Source: Acidobacteriaceae bacterium (GTDB lineage Bacteria > Acidobacteriota > Terriglobia > Terriglobales > Acidobacteriaceae). Taken from it: a DNA stretch of 6,023 nucleotides. The notes beneath the pieces are model-generated. The model worked only from the letters and a program-made list of their open reading frames with translations, was not told the DNA's origin and made no database searches. The translations under genes were made by a program, and so were the position numbers. Within the stretch, counting starts at the first letter, position 1, and each line of letters opens with the position of its first letter. Positions 1-5,209 of this stretch are shown one piece after another. The stretch is from contig PLBX01000465.1 of assembly GCA_003135495.1 (NCBI GenBank), positions 232-6,254 of the forward strand, written 5' to 3'.

Positions 1-106
1 CAACAAAAAAAAGGAGCAGGCCGACAACAACTGCCAGAAGGCCAAGCGACAACACGCGCTTCCAGAATTTGTTTTCGGAGACAGCTGGATTGGCGTCACT
101 TGCCAT
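1..106 (-). CDS. Membrane-anchored hypothetical protein, 5' end only (runs off left edge)
   Basis: This is the first 35 codons of a minus-strand gene whose remainder lies outside the window. The start is well fixed: an ATG at 106-104 follows an in-frame TGA two codons upstream (112-110), so no longer start is possible. The visible protein has a polar head (MASDANPAVSENKFWKR), then a hydrophobic run of leucine, valine, glycine and phenylalanine from about residue 19 to the edge. A basic K-R pair precedes the run. That is the pattern of a single N-terminal membrane anchor with the N-terminus inside, or of an uncleaved signal. No clear Shine-Dalgarno is seen. The function cannot be told from this much sequence. 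It lies on the same strand as, and downstream of, the threonylcarbamoyl-AMP synthase gene, separated by the heptamer-repeat region. Confidence 0.65.
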   Translation of the reverse strand, partial: MASDANPAVSENKFWKRVLSLGLLAVVVGLLLFFV

Positions 107-114
107 AGATCAGG

Positions 115-142
115 TTTCAAAGTTCCAGGGTTCAACGTTTCA
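115..142 (-). repeat. Left heptamer array (4 units, minus orientation)
   Basis: Read on the minus strand, this stretch divides exactly into four degenerate heptamers: TGAAACG, TTGAACC, CTGGAAC and TTTGAAA. It is the inverted counterpart of the longer array at 188-263. Positions 115-124 (TTTCAAAGTT) are the perfect reverse complement of 253-262. It lies between the start of the membrane-protein gene and the end of the tsaC-like gene. Confidence 0.6.
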
Positions 143-187
143 GGATTGTGAGGTTGACACTAGGAATACCTCTCCGGCCGATGGTGG

Positions 188-263
188 CTGAACATTGAAC
201 TCTGATGATTGAACGCTGAACCTTGAACGCTGAACATTGGTTCTGAACTTGAAACTTTGAAAG
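188..263 (+). repeat. Right heptamer array (about 11 units, plus orientation)
   Basis: The run divides into consecutive degenerate heptamers: CTGAACA, TTGAACT, CTGATGA, TTGAACG, CTGAACC, TTGAACG, CTGAACA, a 6-base TTGGTT, then CTGAACT, TGAAACT and TTGAAAG. CTGAAC and TTGAAC units largely alternate. It ends 5 bp from the stop codon of the tsaC-like gene. With the inverted left array it could fold into a long, imperfect stem in several registers. A further 5-bp inverted repeat, GAGGT (150-154) and ACCTC (168-172), lies in the spacer. It resembles short tandem heptanucleotide repeats known from intergenic DNA of some bacteria, notably cyanobacteria. Whether this motif recurs elsewhere in this genome cannot be seen here. 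Confidence 0.7.
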
Positions 264-268
264 CCGGC

Positions 269-907
269 TCAGGATAACGCTTCAACGATATCCTTAGTAG
301 GTATCGCGCCCTCGCGCAGAATCTGCCAGGTGCCGTCTTCCCTGAAGTGCACGATGGTCGATGAGATCGACCGGGGAGACTTTCCACCATCCACGATCAG
401 TGAGATGCGGCCCTGCAATTGTTCCTCGACCTCTTCGGCGGTAGTACATTCCGAAGCTCCGCTTAAGTTCGCAGACGTAGCGGTAATGGGGATTTTCGCT
501 GCCCGCACGACCGCCAAGGGAATTTCGGCCGCAGGCACGCGTAACGCCACGTTTCCGGTGTTGGCCGTCACTTTCAGCGGCAGATTCGAAGCAGCTGGCA
601 CGATCATGGTCAGAGGTCCGGGCCAAAAGCGTCGGGCCAGAAGATGGAAGTCATCAGGCAACGGACGTGCAAATTCTTCGGCCTGGTCGACGTTCTCGAT
701 CAGCAGCGAGAGTGGCTTATGCCGCAAGCGCGATTTAATCTCGTAGACTCGCTCCACCGCTCGAAGATTGAAAGGGTCGGCCGCTAGACCGTAGAAAGTG
801 TCGGTAGGCATTCCCAGCACCTGCCCGGCATGAATTTGCTCAGCGGCATACTTGATCAACGAAGCCTCGGGCATTACCGCATGAACCTTAAGAATTTCCG
901 CGCGCAC
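269..907 (-). CDS. tsaC: L-threonylcarbamoyladenylate synthase (Sua5/YrdC/TsaC family)
   Basis: Family members make threonylcarbamoyl-AMP from threonine, bicarbonate and ATP, the first step of the t6A37 modification of ANN-decoding tRNAs, in the cytoplasm. TsaD and its partners then transfer the group to tRNA. The 212-residue protein is essentially one YrdC domain: PTDTFYGL at 34-41, KSRLRHKPLSLLI at 58-70, RFWPGPLT at 93-100, RVPA at 123-126, ATSANLSG at 143-150 and STIV at 183-186. These are the nucleotide, threonine and bicarbonate-site motifs. The extra C-terminal domain of long Sua5 proteins is absent. I chose the GTG at 907 because AGGAAGGA lies 6 bases upstream and the family's usual N-terminus (AEILKV-type) begins there. 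The frame stays open to 1087, and an ATG at 982 is a weaker alternative (237 aa). It is divergent from the trmH-like gene. The exact start is less sure than the family. Confidence 0.92.
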   Translation of the reverse strand: MRAEILKVHAVMPEASLIKYAAEQIHAGQVLGMPTDTFYGLAADPFNLRAVERVYEIKSRLRHKPLSLLIENVDQAEEFARPLPDDFHLLARRFWPGPLTMIVPAASNLPLKVTANTGNVALRVPAAEIPLAVVRAAKIPITATSANLSGASECTTAEEVEEQLQGRISLIVDGGKSPRSISSTIVHFREDGTWQILREGAIPTKDIVEALS

Positions 908-913
908 TCTGAT

Positions 914-921
914 TCCTTCCT
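914..921 (-). promoter_or_regulatory. Shine-Dalgarno deciding the tsaC start
   Basis: On the minus strand AGGAAGGA lies 6 bases before GTG 907-905. It is the best ribosome-binding site in this open frame. The ATG alternative at 982 has only AAGG about 8 bases upstream, and the ATG at residue 12 (inside AVMPEAS) would trim the conserved N-terminal strand. Confidence 0.7.
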
Positions 922-958
922 GATTGCCGGCGTGAAGAAACTCGGCACAGACGTTGTG

Positions 959-980
959 GGTACAAACAATGAAATGTACC
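959..980. promoter_or_regulatory. Dyad GGTACA-N10-TGTACC in divergent intergenic region
   Basis: A perfect 6-bp inverted repeat with a 10-base spacer sits between the divergent tsaC-like and trmH-like genes, 52 bp from the first start and 84 bp from the second. Half-sites are 16 bp apart centre to centre, so it could be an operator for a dimeric regulator or a small hairpin. No regulator gene is nearby and I cannot assign the motif to a known family. A 6-bp dyad can occur by chance. Confidence 0.3.
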
Positions 981-1064
981 ATACCACGAGCCTTGGCCGA
1001 AGCGCTGCCGCCTACGCGTATTATCGTGTTGAGTTCTCGGGCTTTTAATACTGTGAATTCAAAT

Positions 1065-1922
1065 ATGAACAAGAACGCGAAGGCCATCCAGACTGAATTG
1101 CGATCAAGGCGCGATCAAACTGAACGTCTGCGCCCGATAGCAGGCCGTCATAACCAGAGGCTCAAAGAATTGAGATTCGCCTTTCGCCGCGCTGAGCTGA
1201 CTCCGCAAGGGGAATGCGCCATCGAAGGAGTCAAGCTGGTTGAAGAAGCGTTGCGCAGCGGCCTGCATTTCGGCTCTGTATTTTTTAGTGAATCCGCCCG
1301 TCCTCTAGCGGAGAAGCTTCTGCGGCAAATTAGCGCGCGCAGCGAAACCTTTATTCTGCCGGACGCACTCTTCAACTCGATTGTGCCAAGCGATTCGCCA
1401 CAGGGCGTTGCGGCCCTGCTCAAGCTCCCATCTTTTTCTGCTGATCAACTGCTTGAACACGCGAACGATGGGCCAGTCGTAGTTGCCGCTGGCTTGCAGG
1501 ACCCAGGGAATCTTGGAACGATCTTGCGTTCCGCGGAAGCCTTTGGGGCAGCCGGAATTTCTCTAACCGAAGGCACGGTCAGCCCCTACAACTGGAAGGT
1601 CCTGCGCGGCTCCGCCGGCTCCATCTTCCGTTTACCCGTCGCTCAGGTTTCGTCGGCAGTGTTGATCCCGCTGCTGAAGGCGCGCGGCGTTCGACTGCTC
1701 GCAACTTCGTCGCATCGGGGAACTCCGCTTCCCCAAATCGCATGGACTCTGCCGCTTGCCATCTTTATCGGCAACGAAGGCGCCGGCCTGTCGCCTGAAT
1801 TGACGCGGCAGATGGACGAAACGATGGCGATTCCGCACGCCGGACAGGTGGAATCGCTTAACGCAGGGGTCGCAGCGAGCATCGTATTGTATGAAGCCGC
1901 AAGAAGCCGAAAGAGCAGTTAA
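1065..1922 (+). CDS. TrmH/SpoU-family RNA 2'-O-ribose methyltransferase
   Basis: This is a SPOUT-class enzyme that would use S-adenosylmethionine to methylate a ribose 2'-OH in rRNA or tRNA. The 285-residue protein has an N-terminal substrate-binding domain, from about residue 25 (IAGRHNQRLKEL) to 120, with the typical AIEGVKLVEEAL. The C-terminal trefoil-knot domain carries all three motifs. Motif 1 is QDPGNLGTILRSAEAFG (about 145-161, with the expected Arg), motif 2 is FIGNEGAGL (234-242), and motif 3 is IPHAGQVESLNAGVAAS (about 256-272), with the SLN of the knot. The first 24 residues are an unconserved-looking basic tail. I chose ATG 1065 as the only good start near the domain. No Shine-Dalgarno precedes it, and the frame is open back to 954. 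It is followed after 8 bp by rarA. It resembles the 23S rRNA methyltransferases RlmB and TsnR, but the target nucleotide cannot be told from sequence, so no gene symbol is given. Confidence 0.9.
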   Translation: MNKNAKAIQTELRSRRDQTERLRPIAGRHNQRLKELRFAFRRAELTPQGECAIEGVKLVEEALRSGLHFGSVFFSESARPLAEKLLRQISARSETFILPDALFNSIVPSDSPQGVAALLKLPSFSADQLLEHANDGPVVVAAGLQDPGNLGTILRSAEAFGAAGISLTEGTVSPYNWKVLRGSAGSIFRLPVAQVSSAVLIPLLKARGVRLLATSSHRGTPLPQIAWTLPLAIFIGNEGAGLSPELTRQMDETMAIPHAGQVESLNAGVAASIVLYEAARSRKSS

Positions 1923-1930
1923 CTTTATTT

Positions 1931-3289
1931 ATGAATCTTTTTGCACCCGTCCCGAACGACGATACCGTTGCGACCCAAGGGGCGCGCCCGCTTGCCGACC
2001 GAATGCGCCCGCGCACGCTGGATGAGTTTGTGGGGCAGCAACATTTGGTCGGGCCCGGAAAACCTTTGCGCGTGCAAATCGAGCGCGACGATCCAACATC
2101 GATGATCTTCTGGGGGCCTCCAGGTACCGGTAAGACCACACTTGCCAAGATTATTGCCCGCATCACCAAGGCCGACTTCATCGAGTTCTCCGCCGTGCTC
2201 GCCGGCATCAAGGAGATCAAACAGGTAATGAGCGATGCCGACCGTGCCTGCCAGTACGGCACGCGCACCATTGTTTTCGTCGACGAGATTCACCGCTTTA
2301 ACAAGGCGCAGCAGGATGCATTTTTGCCGCACGTCGAAAAAGGCAGCATTCGCCTGATCGGTGCGACCACGGAGAATCCTTCCTTCGAAATCAACTCCGC
2401 GCTGCTCTCGCGCTGCCGCGTGTATGTGCTGAAGCCACTGACCGAAGATGAAATTGTTGCTCTTCTGCAGAGAGCGCTCCACGATACGGAGCGTGGTTTG
2501 GGCCAGATGCATCTAGAAGCGTCCGACGATGCTCTGCGCAAAATCGCGTCGTACTCCAGCGGCGATGCGCGTAGCGCCTACAACGTTCTGGAAGTCGCCG
2601 CGTCCCTCTCTGTAGAGACGGGGCTTGCCTCGTCTCCCAACCGGGTAACACAAATCACCGAAGCCACCATACAGGAGGCCGTCCAGAAGCGGATTCTGCT
2701 GTACGACAAAAACGGCGAAGAGCATTACAACATCATCTCTGCCTTACACAAGTCGGTACGTAACAGCGACCCCGACGCCGCTCTTTATTGGCTCGCTCGC
2801 ATGCTCGAGGCCGGAGAAGACCCGCTTTATATTGCTCGTCGAGTCGTCCGCATGGCCGTGGAAGATATTGGACTTGCCGAACCAAATGCGCTGGCTCTAT
2901 GCATGGCCGCTCGCGACGCGGTTGATTTCATCGGCATGCCTGAAGGCAATCTCGCTCTGGCGCAGGCCGTTGTCTATTTATCGGTGGCGCCCAAATCGAA
3001 TGCCCTTTATAAGGCGTACGGGGCAGTGCAACAGGATGTAGAGCAGACCGCGGCGGAGGCCGTCCCTTTGCATCTGCGCAACGCTCCTACGAGTTTGATG
3101 AAGGGGCTTGGCTACGGCAAGAATTATCAATACGCCCACGACACTGAGAACAAGATCGCTGACATGCAGTGCCTGCCCGACAGTTTGCGTGACCGCGTCT
3201 ATTATCGGCCCACCAATGAGGGAGTGGAAAAACGGATTCGTGAGCGGCTGGAAGAGATCAAACGACTCAAACAGTCGGCGTCGGGTTGA
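1931..3289 (+). CDS. rarA: Replication-associated recombination protein A (RarA/MgsA/WRNIP1 family AAA+ ATPase)
   Basis: RarA is a tetrameric, DNA-dependent AAA+ ATPase that acts at stalled or collapsed replication forks and gaps. It is related to clamp-loader subunits and RuvB. The 452 residues match the usual length (about 450). The leader LADRMRPRTLDEFVGQQHLV (21-40) is the family's N-terminal signature. Walker A is GPPGTGKTT (62-70), Walker B is IVFVDEIHRF (114-123), and sensor 1 is GATTENPSF (144-152). A likely arginine finger lies in LLSRCRVY (158-165). The C-terminal half holds the tetramerisation region with ARRVVRMAVEDIGLAEP, YLSVAPKSN and LMKGLGYGKNYQYAHD, and ends with the typical helix EKRIRERLEEIKRLK. 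ATG 1931 lies 8 bp after the trmH-like stop with no clear Shine-Dalgarno, suggesting translational coupling in one operon. All catalytic motifs are intact. Confidence 0.97.
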   Translation: MNLFAPVPNDDTVATQGARPLADRMRPRTLDEFVGQQHLVGPGKPLRVQIERDDPTSMIFWGPPGTGKTTLAKIIARITKADFIEFSAVLAGIKEIKQVMSDADRACQYGTRTIVFVDEIHRFNKAQQDAFLPHVEKGSIRLIGATTENPSFEINSALLSRCRVYVLKPLTEDEIVALLQRALHDTERGLGQMHLEASDDALRKIASYSSGDARSAYNVLEVAASLSVETGLASSPNRVTQITEATIQEAVQKRILLYDKNGEEHYNIISALHKSVRNSDPDAALYWLARMLEAGEDPLYIARRVVRMAVEDIGLAEPNALALCMAARDAVDFIGMPEGNLALAQAVVYLSVAPKSNALYKAYGAVQQDVEQTAAEAVPLHLRNAPTSLMKGLGYGKNYQYAHDTENKIADMQCLPDSLRDRVYYRPTNEGVEKRIRERLEEIKRLKQSASG

Positions 3290-3341
3290 GCATCAAATCT
3301 CAGAAGCGAACATCAAGTCGGCGATATCCAGCATAATAAAG

Positions 3342-3362
3342 AGAATCGGCATCCTGATTTTT
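3342..3362 (+). terminator. Possible weak intrinsic terminator after rarA
   Basis: Bases 3344-3349 (AATCGG) can pair with CC at 3353-3354 and GATT at 3356-3359 across a one-base bulge and a CAT loop. The outer A3342 and G3343 could also pair with the following T's. A run of five T's (3358-3362) closes the element. The stem is short and bulged, so this is only a candidate. It lies 53 bp past the rarA stop. Confidence 0.25.
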
Positions 3363-3405
3363 CCAATCTCATAATGAGTTCAGCTCTTAACTTTGTTACG
3401 CCGGT

Positions 3406-3411
3406 AGGAGG
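3406..3411 (+). promoter_or_regulatory. Strong Shine-Dalgarno AGGAGG for the PP2C gene
   Basis: A perfect AGGAGG lies 8 bases before ATG 3420. It also overlaps a small hairpin: GAGG (3408-3411) pairs with CCTC (3416-3419) across an ATTT loop, ending directly before the start codon. I saw no convincing -35/-10 pair in 3290-3405, although CATAAT occurs at 3332-3337 and 3370-3375. Confidence 0.8.
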
Positions 3412-3419
3412 ATTTCCTC

Positions 3420-4721
3420 ATGGCCACCAGCGCTCTCGTCAATTTCAATTCCTCCAATCTCCCCTATGAAACCCCCACGCAAAAGCTTGCCGAACTGGTG
3501 CGCCTGCAAAAATTCGCGCAGCGGATTACCTCGACACTCGAGCTGGAAGAACTTATTCCGCGGATTGTTGACGAGGTGGCAACGTCGCTCGGCTGTGTCG
3601 AAATAAATTTATTCCTTCGCGACCCGGAGCACGCTGACCTAGTACTGGCAGGGGTTCGCGGATGCACGGTTCACGGCAAGGGCCATCGCATTACCATGGG
3701 CGCTGGAATAGTTGGCCACGTCGCCGCGACTGGCGAGATGCATTACGCGGCCGACGTTTCGCGCGATCCTTATTATGTTGCGTGCGAACCGGATACGCGT
3801 TCCGAAGTCGCCATTCCGCTGCGACGCGAGGGCGAACTGGTGGGCGTTTTTACCGCGTCGCATTGCGAACTCAATGCCTTCTGCCCTGATCAACTGCGCC
3901 TGCTGCAAGGATTGTGCGCGCATGTTGCCGTCGCTGTTCATAACGCCCGGCGTTTCGCTAGTGAGCGCGAGCAGCGCGAACTGCTGAGTCGAGAGGCCGA
4001 AGAAGCCCGGCTGATTCAGCAGGCTTTGTTCCCTCGCAGTTCTCCGTTGATACCGGGGTTTCGTGTCTCCGGACTTTCGATTGCGGCTGGCTCGGTCGGC
4101 GGCGACTGGTACGACTTCATTCCGCTAAGCGAAGGACGTTGGGGATTGGTGCTTGCCGATGTCTCAGGTAAGGGTACCGCGGCTGCGCTACTAATGTCGG
4201 CAACCCGCGGCATGTTGCGTTCGCTCGCTCAAACCGGTTCGGGTCCGGCTGAGGTGTTAACGCGCCTCAACAACATGATGATCGAAGACTTCCCCAGCAA
4301 CCGCTTCGTGACCATGGTGTATGCCGAACTCGATCCGTCGCAACGGATTTTGCGAATTGCGAATGCCGGACATCTTTCGCCGCTGTTAGTCGAGCCTTAT
4401 GGTCATTGCTGGATTGATCACGAACACGGCTTGCCGCTGGGAATTTCGGCGAGCGCATTTTCCGAGACCGAATTGAGACTCGGCGAGTATTCACGCGTGG
4501 CATTTTATTCCGATGGAATTACTGAAGCCGAAGCGGAGCCCGGCAATGAATATGGCGCGGAGCGATTGCTGAACCAGATGCAATCCTCAGACATTACTCC
4601 CGATCGTTTGCTGGCGGATGTTGGAAAATTTACAAACGGAACTGGATTACGCGACGATGCCACAGTGATTCTCGTAAGTACGCGAGAAGCTGACTCAGAC
4701 GGGCGAGCAGCCGTCTCGTAG
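3420..4721 (+). CDS. GAF-domain SpoIIE/RsbU-type PP2C serine phosphatase
   Basis: Such proteins dephosphorylate STAS anti-anti-sigma factors and so switch on stress sigma factors, or act in related partner-switching cascades, when the sensor domain receives a signal. The 433-residue protein has a short N-terminal tail, a GAF domain at about 40-178 and a charged helical linker at about 179-203 (EREQRELLSREAEEARLIQ), then a PP2C SpoIIE domain at about 205-420. Metal-binding motifs are intact: GGDWYD (228-233), LADVSGKG (245-252), YSDGITEA (363-370) and LRDDATV (410-416). NAGHLSPLL (315-323) is also typical. No signal peptide, membrane segment, receiver or kinase domain is seen, so it should be soluble. 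The GAF part holds six cysteines (C59, C82, C122, C149, C155, C166). No STAS or anti-sigma gene is adjacent, so the partner is unknown. It may be transcribed alone. Confidence 0.93.
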   Translation: MATSALVNFNSSNLPYETPTQKLAELVRLQKFAQRITSTLELEELIPRIVDEVATSLGCVEINLFLRDPEHADLVLAGVRGCTVHGKGHRITMGAGIVGHVAATGEMHYAADVSRDPYYVACEPDTRSEVAIPLRREGELVGVFTASHCELNAFCPDQLRLLQGLCAHVAVAVHNARRFASEREQRELLSREAEEARLIQQALFPRSSPLIPGFRVSGLSIAAGSVGGDWYDFIPLSEGRWGLVLADVSGKGTAAALLMSATRGMLRSLAQTGSGPAEVLTRLNNMMIEDFPSNRFVTMVYAELDPSQRILRIANAGHLSPLLVEPYGHCWIDHEHGLPLGISASAFSETELRLGEYSRVAFYSDGITEAEAEPGNEYGAERLLNQMQSSDITPDRLLADVGKFTNGTGLRDDATVILVSTREADSDGRAAVS

Positions 4722-4726
4722 GTTTT
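4697..4726 (+). terminator. Possible terminator at the 3' end of the PP2C gene
   Basis: AGACGG (4697-4702) can pair perfectly with CCGTCT (4711-4716) around an 8-base loop, with TTTT (4723-4726) six bases later. It overlaps the last codons and the TAG stop at 4719-4721. A second perfect 5-bp inverted repeat, ATTCC (4730-4734) and GGAAT (4739-4743), spans the stop codon of the converging gene but has no T-tract. With only 12 bp between the two genes, any terminator must overlap coding sequence. Confidence 0.3.
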
Positions 4727-4733
4727 GCAATTC

Positions 4734-5150
4734 CTAGCGGAATCGGGCGCGATGTTCCTTCAAAATACAGAGGTCCATCACCACAAAGATTCCGGCTTCT
4801 CGCGCTCGTTTCGCCGCGCGTTCATTGATCACGTCTTCCTGCAGCCAGAGGGCCGGGATCTTTAACTGAATTGCTTGATCAACGATTTCGTCCACGTACT
4901 CCGAACGGCGAAACACATCTACGATATCGATCTTCTTCGCTAGATCCGCCGGAATTTCGAGTAACGATGGGTAGGATTTTTCGCCGAGAGCCTCTGAAAT
5001 CTGCGGATTCACCGGAATGATCTTGAATCCCTGGGCCTGCATGTACGCGGAAACTCCGTGACTTGGCCGCATCGGGCTTTCCGAGAGGCCCACCACCGCA
5101 ATTGTCTTTGTCCGCGCCAACACTTCGTAAATCGAATCTGTTTGTTTCAC
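4734..5150 (-). CDS. CoA-binding domain protein (YccU-like, CoA_binding_2 family)
   Basis: This is a small, single Rossmann-fold protein of about 138 residues, the usual size for the family, resembling the CoA-binding domain of succinyl-CoA synthetase alpha chains. It has the glycine-rich nucleotide loop IAVVGLSESPMRPSHGV (about residues 17-33), then GFKIIPVNP, a central IVDVFRRSEYVDEIVDQA, ALWLQEDVINERAAKRA and the closing GIFVVMDLCILKEHR with the conserved MD-x-C. The cellular role is undefined; CoA or a related nucleotide is the expected ligand. I chose GTG 5150 because AGGA (5163-5160) lies 9 bases upstream. A TTG at 5159 gives three more residues but its AGGA directly abuts it. The gene converges on the PP2C gene and lies 59 bp downstream of the right-edge gene on the same strand, so the two may share a transcript. 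Confidence 0.88.
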   Translation of the reverse strand: MKQTDSIYEVLARTKTIAVVGLSESPMRPSHGVSAYMQAQGFKIIPVNPQISEALGEKSYPSLLEIPADLAKKIDIVDVFRRSEYVDEIVDQAIQLKIPALWLQEDVINERAAKRAREAGIFVVMDLCILKEHRARFR

Positions 5151-5188
5151 AATTCTCAATCCTGTTCGCGCGTATCCTGTGCGAAATC

Positions 5189-5209
5189 AGTGTAAAATCG
5201 CCTTACACT
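5189..5209. promoter_or_regulatory. 21-bp palindrome AGTGTAA-N7-TTACACT
   Basis: A perfect 7-bp inverted repeat with a 7-base spacer begins immediately after the TGA (5212-5210) of the right-edge gene and lies 39 bp before the start of the CoA-binding protein gene. There is no T-tract on either side, so it looks more like an operator or RNA-processing hairpin than an intrinsic terminator. The regulator is unknown. It is close to but not a match for the TyrR box (TGTAAA-N6-TTTACA). Confidence 0.4.

Noticed and set aside
115..263. Heptamer arrays as a possible CRISPR array
   Set aside because: Units are 7 bp, contiguous and degenerate, with no spacers of constant length and no cas genes.
160..390. 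Minus-strand open frame of 76 codons across the repeat region
   Set aside because: It overlaps the end of the tsaC-like gene in another frame, is made largely of heptamer translation, and has no ribosome-binding site.
330..746. Plus-strand open frame of 138 codons opposite the tsaC-like gene
   Set aside because: Antisense shadow of a gene with full family motifs; its translation shows no recognisable domain.
954..1064. Longer N-terminus for the trmH-like protein starting at TTG 954
   Set aside because: The extra 37 residues show no family similarity and would cover the whole divergent promoter region and the dyad.
1925..2512. Minus-strand open frame of 195 codons opposite rarA
   Set aside because: Antisense shadow; rarA on the other strand has every AAA+ motif and full length.
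5191..5208. TyrR-type box in the 5189-5209 palindrome
   Set aside because: TGTAAA-N6-TTTACA needs 18 bp; here the right half is CTTACA and the symmetric spacing is one base shorter, so the match is not good enough.
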